From Aegilops tauschii subsp. strangulata (taxonomy: Eukaryota > Streptophyta > Magnoliopsida > Poales > Poaceae), in NCBI RefSeq assembly GCF_002575655.3, contig NC_053039.3, forward strand, positions 217,143,622 to 217,207,621: a DNA stretch of 64,000 nucleotides. Direction: 5' to 3'. Shown piece after piece: positions 19,237 to 32,699 of the stretch (position 1 is the stretch's first letter; each line of letters opens with the position of its first letter). Under the pieces are notes generated by a model. That model saw only the letters and a list, made by a program, of their open reading frames with translations, was not told the DNA's origin and did no database searches. The position numbers and the translations under genes are program-made.

Positions 19237-22200
19237 TGTGACACCCCCGATTCAATCGTACACTAATCATACACGCAAACGTGTACGATCAAGATTAGGG
19301 ACTCACGGGAAGATATCACAACACAACTCTAAAAATAAAATAAGTCATACAAGCATCATAATACAAGCCAAGGGCCTCGAGGCTCGAATACAAGTGCTCG
19401 ATCATAGACGAGTTAGCGGAAGCAACAGTATCTGAGTACAGACATAAGTTAAACAAGTTTGCCTTAAGAAGGCTAGCACAAACTGGGATACAGATCGAAA
19501 GAGGCACATGCCTCCTGCCTGGGATCATCCTAAACTACTCTTGGTCGTCGTCAACAGCCTGCACATAGTAGTAGGCACCTCCGGTGTAGTAAGTGTCGTC
19601 GTCGATGGTGGCGTCTGGCTCCTGGGCCCCAGCATCTGGTTGCGACAACCGAGAAGAAAGGATAGGGGGAAAAGAGGGAGAAAAGCAACCGTGAGTACTC
19701 ATCCAAAGTACTCGCAAGCAAGGATCTACACTACATATGCATGGGTATCAGTGTAAAGGGGCAATATCGGTGTACTGAACTGCAGAATGCCAGAATAAGA
19801 GGGGGATAGCTAGTCATGTCGAAGACTACGCTTCCGGCAGCCTCCATCTTGCAGCATGTAGAAGAGAGTAGATGGTAAGTTCACGAAGTATCATCGCATA
19901 GCATAATCCTACCCGGCGATTCTCCCCTCGTCGCCCTGTGTGAGAGCGATCACTGGGTTATATCTGGCACTTGGAAGGGTGTGTTTTATTAAGTATCCGG
20001 TTCTAGTTGTCATAAGGCCAAGGTACAACTCCAAGTCGTCCTGTTACCGAAGATCACGGCTATTCGAATAGATAAACTTCCCTGCAGGGGTGCACCACAT
20101 TACCCAACACGCTCGATCCCATTTGGCCTGACACACTTTCCTGGGTCATGCCCGGCCTCGGAAGATCAACATGTCGCAGCCCCACCTAGGCACAATAGAG
20201 AGGTCAGCACGCCGGTCTAAATCCTATGCGCGCAGGGGTCTGGGCCGATCGCCAATTGCACACCTGCATGTTGCGTGGGTGGCCGAAGAGCAGACCTAGC
20301 AACCTCCATTACAAAGGAAGTTACGTTACGCGGTCCAACCCGGCGCACGCCGCTCAGTCGCTGACGTTACGAAGGCTTCGGCTGATACCACGACATTGAG
20401 TGCCCATAATTGTTCCCGCGTAGTTAGTTAGTGCGTATAGGCCAATGGCCAGACTCAGATCAAATACCAAGATCTCGTTAAGCGTGTTAATTGAAGTATC
20501 CGCAAACGCCGACTAGGGCCAGGCCCACCTCTCTCCTAGGTGGCCTCAACCTGCCCTGTCGCTCCGCCACAAAGTAACAGCCGGGGGCGTCGGGAACCCA
20601 GGCCCACCTCTACCGGGATGGAGCCACCTGCCCCTTCAGCCCCCATCTCCGAACAGTATCATAAGTAATGTAACAGTATAAAGTATATAACATATGCCCG
20701 TGATCACCTCCCGAAGTGATCACGGCCCAGTAGTACAGCATGGCAGACGGACAAGAGTGTAGGGCCACTGATGGAACACTAGCATCCTATACTAAGCATT
20801 AGGATAGCAGGTAAAGGTATCAACAATTGTAGCAACAATGACAGGCTATGCAACAGAATAGGATTAACCGAAAGCAATAACATGCTACACTACTCTAATG
20901 CAAGCAGTAGAGAGAAGGAATAGGCGATATATGGTGATCAAGGGGGGGGGGTTGCCTGGTTGCTCTGGCAAGAAGGGGTCGTCAACACCGTAGTCGTACT
21001 GGGTAGCAGCGGCGTCGGTCTCGGTGTCCAACGAGAGAAGAGGAGGAAGAAACAGTGAATACAATGCAAACATATACATGACGATGCATGACATGACAAG
21101 TAACGGTGCCAGGTGTGACCTAACGCGATAGGAGGTGATACCGGCGAAGCGGGGAAACATCCGGGAAAGTATCCCCGGTGTTCCGCATTTTCGGACATAC
21201 GGGCCGGTGGGGGGAAGTTGCATGTTCGCTATGATAGGGACATGTGGTGGACGAACGGGTTGCGTATTCAGATTCGTCTCGTCGTTCTGAGCAACTTTCA
21301 TGTATAAATTATTTTAATCCGAGTTACGGTTTATTTTATTTTAGTTTTTAAAGATTTAATCAATTTGCTAGAATTAATAAATTAATTTAATTCGAAAATT
21401 AATTAATGCGCCAGCAGTCAACATTGAACGTTGACTTGGTCAACCTGACATGCGGGTCCCGCCTGACATAGACCTCTAACTAACCTAACAGACTAATTAA
21501 CTAAACTAAGTGATTATGTTAATTAACTAGTTTTAATTAAGTTAATTAATTCACTATTTAATTAATTATTATTTTTTATTAACATTTTGGTTTCTTTCTT
21601 TTTTTAAAGGGGTTGGGCCCCACTGTCATTGGCCCAGAGGCCAAATTGCGGCGGGCTACCAGGCGCGGGCTTCCCTCGGGCGCTGCGGCGAGCATAGCCC
21701 CGGGAGAAGGGGGCGCGTGGGCGCTGGCCCTGGGCGCAGCAAACCGGGGCCGCGGCGAGGCGCAGCGGCGGGAGCAGTGGGGTTGGGGGCGCTGTCGGGC
21801 CTGCCCGGGGCACGGCGGCCGGCTACGCAGCAGACGCAGACCAGCTCGAACAGGGGGCGGGGCATGGGCCGGACGAGGGAGCGGGGCGAGGAGGAGGCCG
21901 CGAGCAGTAGGGTAAGCAGTAGGCGAGCAGCAGCAGACAGAGCACCGCCGGCGGGCGCTGGCGCACGCACGGTGTGCGGCCTGCGCGCTGGTCGGGTGGC
22001 AGTGGCGAGCGGCGAGGGGCACGGGCGTAGTTGCAGCAGGGCGTAGCGGCAACAGTAGCAGTAGGGGACGGAGGAAGCGCCGGGAGCAGCGACAGGCGGT
22101 GAGCAAGGGCACGCGGGACGCAGCGGGGAGGGGGAAGAGCAGAGGCGGGCGTGTGCGCTGGGAGCGGCGACGCACGATAGGGGAGCGGCAACGGGCAGCA

Positions 22201-23290
22201 GCGGGAGGGAGAACGCGTGCGTGGGCGCGGCTGAAACTCCAGCGCGTCCACGGGCGAGCGAGACGGCGGTGCTACGGCGATTTTGATGGCGACGGCGACG
22301 ACAGCTACGGAGCGGCAGTGAGGGTGCTCGAGCTCGAATCCGAGCTCGGGAATAAAAGGGGAAGTGGCGGAGCTCACTTCGATGCGGATGACGAGCTCGA
22401 CGGAGGTGCGGAGGCAGCGGATCGTCGGCGGTGAACAGGGCGGACGACCGGCGAAGGGGATCGACGACTGCGGTGGCTCGGATCCATCTAGTGGGCGCAG
22501 GTGAAGTTGATGACGACGGTGGTCCGCGTGGAAACCTCGGGACGGCGAGGCCTGGCTAGTGGCCACGGCAATGGTGAGAGGCGGTGATGGCTTCGCTCGG
22601 GTGCGAGCTTCGGATCGAGAGAGTGAGCGAGCGAGATGGGGAAAGGGGATTAGGGCTTCGGGGATGGGGTGCTGGGGTTTCCCTTATCCATCACGGGGGC
22701 GATGGGATGGCCGACACATGCGCACCGCCGGCCATGGCGCCGGGGGATGAACGCCACGATCCCCCCTGAACAGGAGGTGGGGTATAACGGTGTTGGTGGG
22801 CTGGGCTGATTTCTGTAGCTCGGTCGGCGTGACTGCACAGTGATGTTTTCTGCCTTCTCTTATTTTTTTGTTTCTTTTCTTAGCTGCTACTTTGTGTTTA
22901 AATGAGGCACTAAATGATATTAGTTTTACATGGTACTTCAAATATAATTCAATTACAATATTTTGGGTCCTACTCACAAAGTTTCAAGTTATTTTGAAAA
23001 GCATAATTATTTGTTTATTTTTAAAAGGTTAATTTAAATGTTTTTTGCTCCTGTTTTAATTATCTTAGAGGCATATAAACATTACAAAAATGTTGGTTGA
23101 TGTTGCAGTGAATATTTATAACCTTTTGAACATTTTTAAATCGCCTGTTTTACGAAATTATAATTTGACTTGTTATTTGAATTTTAATTTGAACTCAGTT
23201 TGAAACAAGTGATGTTTAGCCAAATTTTAATTATGATGACCTGGCATCATTAGCAGGGGTTTAGTGTAGCTTAATTATCCGTGCATCACA
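19237..23290 (-). repeat. 3' LTR of the LARD-like element
   Basis: 4054 bp. Contains a GC-rich block (about 21610-22770) with spurious frames on both strands and a hairpin at 20698-20725. Confidence 0.9.
20698..20725. repeat. Hairpin in LTR
   Basis: CCGTGATCAC, loop CTCCCGAA, GTGATCACGG: a perfect 10-bp stem. The second LTR keeps 8 bp of it (28921-28944). Confidence 0.85.
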
Positions 23291-26200
23291 AATCTCCTCC
23301 ACTACAAGAAATCTCGTCCCGAGATTTAAGAGGTGGTGTAAGGGAGATAGATTTGGTTACGAAATTCTAACGAGTCTTCTCGGTCTTGGTTGCTCTTCTC
23401 GAAGAGGTTGATCCATTACGTTGATGTCTTCAATTCCCTGTTTCAGGTCAACACGATGAAGCCGCCATCCTTTCTTCGGAAATTCTGTCGTACTTACGAA
23501 TAGGTAAGGAGTAGTTCGACAATGATAGTATGCTATAATGGTTAACCATCGGGGGTTATCCCATGAATGAACACAGGGGTATCTCTCGAGTTGGTCAAAT
23601 GAAACACATCGAGAGCCAAGCAACAAGGTATAGTAAGAAGTATCAAGCGGATAGGCAATCGTTCGATGCCCAATTAGAAGGTGAAAGGGTTTCAGGGCAC
23701 GAGAATAAGTATTGCGTCTAATACCAGAATAGATCACTAGGAAGGTGACCCGTCAATTACATACGTAGCCAGGTTCGAGGAATAACTTTGGCAACAGGGT
23801 GTACAGGAGAGTCAGGTTTCGATCCAGTGGAACTGTGGGTTATGGGCCCACCATGTGGGTTAAAATAAGGAAGGGCATTGACATCTGATACGGTCATGAT
23901 AGCAAGGCATGTCAGAGAATAACCGGTCAGTTATGTTGACTGCATCGTTGGTACCAAGGGCGAGGGACGAAGAGAACCATTTTCCTGCTCGTTGAACGAG
24001 GCGGAGCATTAGGCAAAGTTCTTGTCCATCGGTGGCTACCGGAATATCATCAACAATAGTAACAGGGCCTCGTTGACAGATTTGTACACCGAGGTGTTTA
24101 CATATGCAGGAGAATATTACTGCTTAGATCATATAGATCACAAGAAACGTTAAACCAAACAATGCAAAGGAAAATATGGTTCTTAGATTAAACAGAACAA
24201 TGGAAAGGAAAATGTGTTTAAACACATATTTCAAGGGTATATCCTTCCCAAGGACAAGCAGAGCATGATATCCATGATGGGATATAAAGTAGAAAACCCT
24301 TTAGGTAAAGGGATGGAAATTTCATGACATTGCCCATACAACAATGTTTGGATAATTTGATAAAGAAATTTAGCATTGTGCTTCAAATGTTCTTATTGAA
24401 AATCGGAGTACCAAAGACATGCTTCGAGATAGCATTGACATGGTCATTGGGTAGAGATCAGACGTTGGATAAACAAAGGATCCATCAGGAACAACTTATA
24501 GGATAAGTTTTACAATTTTCTCATGGGAGAATGGCTAACCTTGCTAAAAATGGAACTATATCAATAGGTCCTTCGGCTAGGTGTGCTAGGCATGACATCA
24601 CCTTACTGGGTCATAGCAGACCAGTGTTATAACTCTTGGAATTATGTTCCAACCATCATATCCGACCGAGATTCAGATCTGATTGGGGGTCAGGATACCT
24701 CAGACTCAGGATGCCTGAGAAGAAAAAGATGCGACACAAATTAACAAGAAGACATCGAAAGATTCTTGGGAAATGAACTATGGAAGCGAGTTCCAAAACA
24801 AGAGTTCATCAGTAAACCATGGAGAGGATGAGGAGGTGGCTGATGGACTTAGCGGCAATTCATCAAGGTTTCCAGAAAGATGGATTTCCTCAATTAAATG
24901 AACGAAGTGATAGCGTCGGACACACTGAAGTATATAATGAGGTATGTTCGATGAGAACATCCACAATAAATATTGAACGAAAATGCACTTGGAAATATGT
25001 ACCAAGTAGGACGATCAAAGTTAGAATGGTGATTCGATAATGAAACTATCGGCCATTCACTTTGAAACAATAGGGTTGCTAGAGGTATTAAATTCTCACA
25101 ACAGAGTTCACTCAACACAGGGGCCAAGAAAAGAATGGTGATGGCGAGAAGCATCACCGCAACACGAATTTCTTAAGAGGTGGTGAAACTCCCATGACAT
25201 TCTTGACATAAAGGACAATAATACTACAAGGTAGAACATAACCTAAGCTCGATAGCAAGGAAGGCAAGGTACAACACAAAACATGAAGAAGTTTGTGTTG
25301 CGGGGAGGCAAGAATGTTGCCGATGATAACACAAATCATCAAGGGGCAAGGATGGTATTTTCCCATCATGATTTCGATTGATATCCGAGAAGAGCTCATA
25401 ATGTTGATGATGATCATGACACAATTGTCGAGAGGTTTCAAGAAGGTGTAATCGATCGGCGATGACCCCAAGTCAAAGGAATGATGAAGCAAAAGGTTAT
25501 TGGAACCACGGGTACATCACAATCTCGGAATCAAGATTGTTGTTCAAGGCGAAATGATATGATGAGGAAGATCGACGTAAGGTTAGCTCATCATCAAAAC
25601 TTGTGCTCCAGGAAGAAGGACTAGGTAGCACAGTTAAAACTAGCACGATAATGATGTAGCCGATCAGGCTCAGAATGACGTGATGGAGTATTAAACTTCC
25701 CAACAACAAAGTATTGGAAGTACTAAATCACAGTGTTGATTTGATTCACAAATCGGTGTTCTCGGTTGATGACAACCCAGAACCCGTGGAGTGACCATGA
25801 CGGGGAAAGTTACTACTTTGTTAGAAATTCCTAAGATGTAGTGTAATGGGTTGATATCCTCGAGATACCAGGGGGTAATATTCGAAGGTAGATCAAAATA
25901 GAGGTTGGGCAGACGTAATGATCTGTAGAAGGCAAGTACTTTTAACTTTTCCGAGAATGGGATCAAAGGAAAACAATCACGGTCGGATCCACGATTGCAA
26001 AGGACAAAACCATAGGTACAAGATCAAATTATGCCAAGTGAAAAATTATTGTTATGAGAAGCTATCATGATAAGCTCAACATCATTTCCATGGGCATGAA
26101 CACAAAGTTCAAGGTCGACTCCCACTTCTCCAATGTATAACCTTTCAATCACTCCTCGCCTTCGACGAAGTTGTAGTGTAGAAATTTATCTGGCATGACA

Positions 26201-27456
26201 CCAGTAGAGTATGACCCGTAGAAGTTCCCGGGTTCATACAGATTAGGGAAGGCATTGGTTCAACCCATCGGGGCATCTTAGGAGCATATACCACAAGCTT
26301 CGAGAGTAATTATCACTAGCTCGAAAACAGAGCACGGTTGGCCAAAACCGAGAATAGGTTTTACTAATGGCATTATGTATCAGGGAGAGAACTTCCCAAG
26401 TGATTGAATAGGAAGGACGCTGTCGGATAAAACCCAACAAAGGTTTCGGTGGTCCCCAAGGGATCTGATATGAGCATCGGTACTCAACCAGAGGAAGAAT
26501 GCAAGGAGATTAGATTATAGAAACAACTGACTAATTCAAAGCTCAAAGGCAAAGAATTATAATTTCCAAATCAAGGGATCAGAGGCAAACACTCTGATTA
26601 AGGATGGATAAGTTGAGTAGGCTTACGGGTACAATCGACGGCAATTGGATTGGTTGAAACTAGCTCACATTTAAAATAACGTCTGAGCCGGAAGGATAAT
26701 TTTCAAGGAATAACTGATGATTGCGTGCATTCACAGACATGTTGAATCAACTGGATCAAAATGTCAATCACAAGGATTTTAATGGTCATTGCTAGACAAA
26801 TGGAATTGTCCAGACTGCAAGCGGACAAGTATTTTGCAGAGCAATAGTTGGTAGAGGATTACCAGAAGATCAGGTAGTATTTCAATGTATCTAGCGAATC
26901 CTATGAACAACTAGTAATGAACGGTTCCTCGATAAGTGTGAAGAAACAAATCGTAGGGATATTTTTGTGGCAAGGAACCGCAAGGCAGTGGCACAAGGGA
27001 TTCTTGGAACAACGATGAGTATTATAGGGTATCTTGTAATAACAAGACCAACTGGGGATGAATGTAAGAATGGCAAGTGCATGTAGTTATCCATAAGGGT
27101 CGACGGTGGAAGGGGAATTGCAAACGCGATGAACACAAGTTCTCGGGATAATATCGGAGAGTATCATCGGGGTCTTCTAATGAATCAAGCCATCATTTGG
27201 AATGAAGGGGCTCTCCGGGAGAAAGTAGTTACGAGATCCTAGTTTTAGAGTTAGCAAAATCATTGAACCCGAATAGAAGAGAGATCAGAGTCCCAGAGTA
27301 TAGACGAGGAATAAAAGATTCTAATACCACCCAATGGCGACGTGGGCCCATAAGCCACACAGCCATGTTAGTAAAAGTTTTGCATTGACTAGACTCGACT
27401 TCAGCCAAGGAGTTGGAAAGGGGGATTCCTACAGGCAGTCGGCTCTGATACCAACT
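23291..27456 (-). other. Non-coding interior of the LARD-like element
   Basis: No supported gene. Near the left LTR a short hairpin AAATCTCG/CGAGATTT with loop TCC lies at 23309-23327. The rest is AT-moderate sequence with stops in all frames. Confidence 0.75.
27441..27453 (-). other. Primer-binding site (tRNA-iMet)
   Basis: GGCTCTGATACCA on the plus strand is the exact complement of TGGTATCAGAGCC, three bases from the 5' LTR edge at 27457. Confidence 0.9.
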
Positions 27457-30400
27457 TGTGACGCCCCCGATTCAATCGTACACTAATCATACACGCAAAC
27501 GGGTACGATCAAGATCAGGAACTCACGGGAAGATATCAAAACACATCTCTAAAAATAAAATAAGTCATGAACGCATCATAATACAAGCCAGGGCCTCGAG
27601 GGCTCGAATACAAGTGCTCGATCATAGACGAGTCAGCGGAAGTAACAACATCTGAGTACAGACATAAGTTAAACAAGTTTGCCTTAAGAAGGCTAGCACA
27701 AACTGGGATACAGATCGAAAGAGGCACATGCCTCCTACCTGGGATCCTCCTAAAGTACTCTTGGTCATCATCAGCAGCCTACACATAGTAGTAGGCACCT
27801 CTGGTGTAGTAAGAGTCATCGTCGATGGTGGCGTCTGGCTCCTGGGCTCCAGCATCTGGTTGCGACAACCGAGAAGAAAGGAAAGGGGGAAAAGAGGGAG
27901 AAAAGCAACCGTGAGTACTCATCCAAAGTACTCGCAAGCAAGGATGTACACTACATATGCATGGGTATCTGTGTAAAGGGGAAATATCGGTGGACTGAAC
28001 TGCAGAATGCCAGAACAAGAGGGGGATAGCTAGTCCTGTCGAAGACTACGCTTCTAGCAGCCTCCATCTTGCAGCATGTAGAAGAGAGTAGATGGTAAGT
28101 TCACCAAGTATCATCGCATAGCATAATCCTACCCGGCGATCCTCCCCTCGTCGCCCTGTGTGAGAGCGATCACCGGGTTATATCTGGCACTTGGAAGGGT
28201 GTGTTTTATTAAGTATCCGGTTCTAGTTGTCATAAGGTCAAGGTACAACTCCAAGTCGTCCTATTACCAAAGATCACGGCTATTCGAATAGATAAACTTC
28301 CCTGTAGGGGTGCACCACATTACCCAACACGCTCGATCCCATTTGGCCGGACACACTTTCCTGGGTCATGCCCGGCCTCGGAAGATAAACACGTCGCAGC
28401 CCCACCTAGGCACAACAGAGAGGTCAGCACGCCGGTCTAAATCCTATGCGCGCAGGGGTCTGGGCCCATCGCCCATTGCACACTTGTACGTTGCGTGGGT
28501 GGCTGGAGAGCAGACCTAGCAACCTCCATTACAAAGGAAGTTACGTTACGCGGTCCAACCCGGTGCGCGCCGCTCAGTCGCTGACGTCATGAAGGCTTCG
28601 GCTGATACCACGACGTCGAGTTCCCATAACTGTTCCCGTGTAGTTGGTTAGTGCGTATAGGCCAATGGCCAGACTCAGATCAAATACCAAGATCTCGTTA
28701 AGCATGTTAATTGAAGTATCCGCGAACGCCGACCAGGGCCAGGCCCACCTCTCTCCTAGGTGGCCTCAACCTGCCCTGTCGCTCCGCCACAAAGTAACAG
28801 TCGGGGGCCGTCGGGAACCCAGGCCCACATCTACCGGGATGGAGCCACCTGCCCCTTCAGCCCCCATCTCCGAACAGTATCATAAGTAATGTAACAGTAT
28901 AAAGTATATAGCATATGCCAGTGATCACCTCCCGAAGTGATCACGGCCCAGTAGTATAGCATGGCAGACGGACAAGATTGTAGGGCCAGTGATGGAACAC
29001 TAGCATCCTATACTAAGCATTAGAATAGCAGGTAAAGGTATCAACAATTGTAGCAACAATGACAGGCTATGCAGCAGAATAGGATTAACCGAAAGTAGTA
29101 ACATGCTACACTACTCTAATGCAAGCAGTAGAGAGAAGAAATTGGCGATATCTGGTGATCAAGGGGGGGGGCTTGCCTGGTTGCTCTGTCAAGAAGGGGT
29201 CGTCAGCACCGTAGTCTTACTTTTTAGCAGCGGTATCGGTCTCGGTGTCTAACGAGAGAAGAGGGGGAAGAAATAGTGAATACAATGCAAACATATGCAT
29301 GACGATGCATGACATGACAAGTAACAGTGCCAGGTGTGACCTAACGCGATAGGAGCTGATAGCAGCGAAGGGGGGAAACATCCGTGAAAGTATCCCCGGT
29401 GTTCCGCGTTTTCGGACAGACGGACCGGAGGGGGAAAGTTGCATGTTCGCTATGATAGGGACATGTGGTGGACGAACGGGTTGCGTATTCGGATTCGTCT
29501 CGTCGTTCTAAGCAACTTTCATGTATAAATTATTTTAATCCAAGTTACAGTTTATTTTATTTTATTTTTTAAAGATTTAATCAATTTGCTAGAATTAATA
29601 AATTAATTTAATTCGAAAATTAATTAATGCGGCAGCAGTCAACATTGAACGTTGACTTGGTCAACCTAACATGCAGGTCCCGCCTGACATAGACCTCTAA
29701 CTAACCTAACAGACTAATTAACTAAACTAAGTGATTATGTTAATTAACTAGTTTTAATTAAGTTAATTAATTCACTAATTAATTAATTATTATTTTTTAT
29801 TTACATTTTTGTTTCTCTCTTTTTTTAAAGGGCTGGGCCCCACTGTCATTGGCCCAGAGGCCAAATTGCGGCGGGCTACCAGGCGCGGGCGCGGGCTTCC
29901 CCCGGGCGCCGCGGCGAGCAAAGCCCCGGGGAGAAGGGGGCGCGCGGGCGCTGGCCCTGGGCGCGGCAAACCAGGGCCGTGGCGAGGCGCAGCGGCGCGA
30001 GTAGTGGGGTTGGGGGCGCTGTCGCGGCTGCCCGGGGCGCGGCGGCCGGCTATGCAGCAGAAGCAGAGCAGTTGGAACAGGGGGCGGGGCGTGGGACGAA
30101 CGAGGGAGCGGAGCGAGGAGGATTCCGCGAGCAGCAGGGTAAGCAGTAGGCGAGCAGCAGCAGACAGAGCATTACCGGCGGGCACTGGCGCACGCACGGG
30201 GTGAGGCCTGCGCGCGGGTTGGGCAGCTACGGCAAGCGGCGAGGGGCACGAGCGTAGTTGCAGCAGGGCATAGCAGCAACAGTAGCAGTAGGGGACGGAG
30301 GAAGCGCCGGGAGCAGCGATAGGCGGTGAGCGAGCGCAAGCGCGATGCGGCGGGGAGGGGGAAGAGCAGAGGCGGGCGTGTGCGCTGGGAGCGGCGAAGC

Positions 30401-31527
30401 ACGACAGGGGAGCAGCAACGGGCAGCAGCGGGAGGGAGAACGCGTGCATGGGCGCAGCTGAAACTCCAGCACGTCCACGGGCGAGCGAGACGGCGGTGCT
30501 ACGGCGATTTTGATCACGACGGCGACGACATCTACGGAGCGGCAGTGAGGGTGCTCGAGCTCGAATCCGAGCTCGGGAATAAAAGGGGTAGTGGCGGAGC
30601 TCACATCGATGCGGATGACGAGCTCGACGGAGGTGCGGAGGCAACGGATCGACGGCGGTGAATGGGGCGGATGACCGGCGAAGGGGATCGACGGCTGCGG
30701 CGGCTCGGATCCATCTAGTGGGCGCAAGTGAAGTTGATGACGACGGCGGTCCTCCTGGACACCTCGGGACGGCGAGGCCTGGCTAGTGGCCACGACAATG
30801 GTGAGAGGCGGCGATGGCTTCGCTCAGGTGCGAGCTTCGGATCGAGAGAGTGAGCGAGCGAGATGGGGAAAGGGGATTAGGGTTTCGGGGAAGGGGTGCC
30901 GGGGTTGCCCTTATCCATCATAGGGACCATGGGATGGCTGACACGTGCGCACCGCCGGCCATGGCACCGGGGGATGAACGCCACGATCCCCCCTGAACAG
31001 GAGGTGGGGGATAATGGTGTTGGTTGGCTGGGCTGATTTCTGTAGCTCGGTCGGCCTCAGTGCACAGTGATGTTTTCTGCCTTCTCTTATTTTTTTTGTT
31101 TCATTTCTTAGCTACTACTTTGTGTTTAAATGAGGCACTAAATGATATTAGTTCTACATGGTACTTCACATATAATTCAATTACAATATTTTGGGTGCTA
31201 CTCACAAAGTTTCAAGTCATTTTGAAAAGCATAATTATTTGTTTATTCTTAAAAGGTTAATTTAAATGTTGTTTGCTCCTGTTTTAATTATCTTAGAGGC
31301 AAATAAACATTACCAAAAATGTTGGTTGATGTTGTTAATAAAACAGTGAATATTTATAAACTTTTCAACATTTTTAACTCGCCTGTTTTATGAAATTATA
31401 ATTTGACTTGTTATTTGAATTTTAATTTGAACTCAGTTTGAAACAAGTGATGTTTAGCCAAATTTTAATTATGATGACCTGGCATCATTAGCAGGGTTTA
31501 GTGTAGCTTAATTATCCGGGCGTCACA
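27457..31527 (-). repeat. 5' LTR of the LARD-like element
   Basis: 4071 bp, parallel to 19237-23290 throughout. A small insertion lies near 31330-31345 relative to the other copy. Confidence 0.9.
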
Positions 31528-31681
31528 GAATGTCCACCTGGAGGTCGCGCTCGCCACGAGTCGCCTCGCCCTGCAAGAATTCGTCGACCTACACATCCAC
31601 GTGTACGAGCAAATCATGTACATAGGTATCTACAAGGCCAGTGAGGACGCTACGACGTTGGCCTTCCTCAACCGGCTGTAA

Positions 31682-32424
31682 GCCTTAGATGCCTTTGCTG
31701 AGAAGCACCTCGACCTCGCCACAAAAGCCGCCACTCCTTAGCCGCCGGTCGGTGGCCCGGCGCACTAAGTTGAGGAGGAGGTGGTCGTACGTTGATGGAT
31801 GCATCTTTCTTCTTACCATCTGTAACCACCACTGCGATCGCATCATCATCATGGCCTTAATTCTTATTGTGCTGTTGCATTCTCGTTCCATTCAATACCG
31901 ACATGTGCGATCCCTTTTCTTAATTATATGCATCACTGTAACTAGTACTCCATCCGTCAATTTATAAGTTCTGCTTACCTTTTCCATCAACTTCGCGCAA
32001 CGCGCGGGCATCTTGCTAGAAACACTAGAACATGTCGGACCGCGTGTGACCAAACTGACGATGCGCCAACCTAGCTACTACGTACCTTGCTTATCTGGCG
32101 GAAATAGCCCCGCCCTAGCGTTTCCAATCGTTATTTCTATCTATGGATCGTGCCAAGGAGCAGAACCAAAATGTTACAATTTATACATGTTTCTCTACTC
32201 CTACTCCTATAAAAGACTCAGTTGGTGATGGTGGTGTGTCTGCCATCCATCGTTTCTGACCATTAGATCTGCATCTAATGGCTGTGAGGTAAGTTGTGGC
32301 ATTTTTGCAACAATAGCCCACTTCTCTGCTTCAATTTGCAGAAAACCCCTTATTATCTTGAAAGCAACCACACCCCTCCCTCACCTCATCAAAACAGCCT
32401 GAGAAATATATTTTGAGTGAAAAG
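31682..32424. other. 3' flank of the split gene, then intergenic
   Basis: Likely 3' UTR to about 31930. A partial MITE-like end (CTCCATCCGTCAATTTATAAG) lies at about 31950. A Helitron-3'-like GCGCAACGCGCGGGCATCTTGCTAG lies at about 31994-32018. Confidence 0.35.
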
Positions 32425-32426
32425 TA

Positions 32427-32586
32427 CTCCCTCCGTTCCTAAATATTTGTCTTTCTAGAGATTTCAATAAGTGACTACATACGGAGCAAAATGAGTGAAT
32501 ATACACTTAAAAATATGTCCATATAATCCGTATGTGATAGTCCATTTGAAATCTCTAAAAAGACAAATATTTAGGAACGGAGGGAG
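32427..32586. mobile_element. Stowaway-type MITE
   Basis: 160 bp with near-perfect inverted ends (CTCCCTCCGTTCCTAAATATT and its complement), flanked by TA at 32425-32426 and 32587-32588. Confidence 0.93.
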
Positions 32587-32596
32587 TAATATATTA

Positions 32597-32694
32597 GGAG
32601 TATATCAAAACAAGAGTGATTTCTTTCAAGTTTGTGAACAAGTACTACTATTCTACTACTTTGGATCCGTCGCAACGCACGGGCACATTGCTAG
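32597..32694 (+). mobile_element. Helitron-like 3' end
   Basis: The segment ends with an imperfect hairpin (CCGTCGCAACGCACGG) and ACATTGCTAG followed by T, the hairpin-plus-CTAG layout of Helitron 3' termini. About 95 bp are shared with 34749-34843 (TTCTACTACTTTGGATCC). A 5' end for this copy was not found. Confidence 0.45.
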
Positions 32695-32699
32695 TAAAA

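Larger units (their letters stand above)
19237..31527 (-). mobile_element. Large non-coding LTR retrotransposon (LARD-like)
   Basis: LTRs at 19237-23290 (4054 bp) and 27457-31527 (4071 bp) start TGTGACRCCCCCGATTCAATC and end CATCACA or CGTCACA. The 5-bp duplication GAATG flanks the element (19232-19236 and 31528-31532). On the minus strand the right LTR is followed by TGGTATCAGAGCC, the initiator-methionine tRNA primer site. A purine-rich tract (GTGGAGGAGATT) abuts the left LTR. The 4.2-kb interior (23291-27456) has no frame above about 126 codons and no gag or pol motif, as in large retrotransposon derivatives that move with borrowed proteins. I recall Sukkula as a Triticeae element of this class; identity not checked. 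The LTRs differ by a few percent and several indels. Confidence 0.92.
18903..31681 (+). pseudogene. 160-codon gene of unknown function, split by a 12.3-kb retrotransposon
   Basis: The frame opens at ATG 18903 (MAAMCASGQRLCQMVHD), about 95 bp after a TATA box, and runs 112 codons to the insertion at 19236/19237, where LTR bases create a stop (19239-19241). The 3' part resumes at 31533 after the second GAATG copy and continues in the same frame for 48 codons (from HLEVALATSRLALQEF) to TAA at 31679-31681. Counting one GAATG, the uninterrupted gene would encode 160 residues with no other defect. The protein is predicted soluble and mostly helical, and I do not recognise a domain. The clean frame on both sides argues that it was a real gene when the element landed. 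Today it could make only a 112-residue N-terminal product. Confidence 0.7.

Noticed and set aside
21579..22566. Long frames of 100-250 codons on both strands in the LARD LTR (and 29790-30793)
   Set aside because: They are overlapping frames in a GC-rich block, low-complexity, without domains, and present in both LTRs as non-coding sequence.
23300..23312. CACTACAAGAAA, the start word of CACTA transposons
   Set aside because: It lies next to the purine tract of the LARD-like element, is present as part of that element's interior, and has no partner end or 3-bp duplication.
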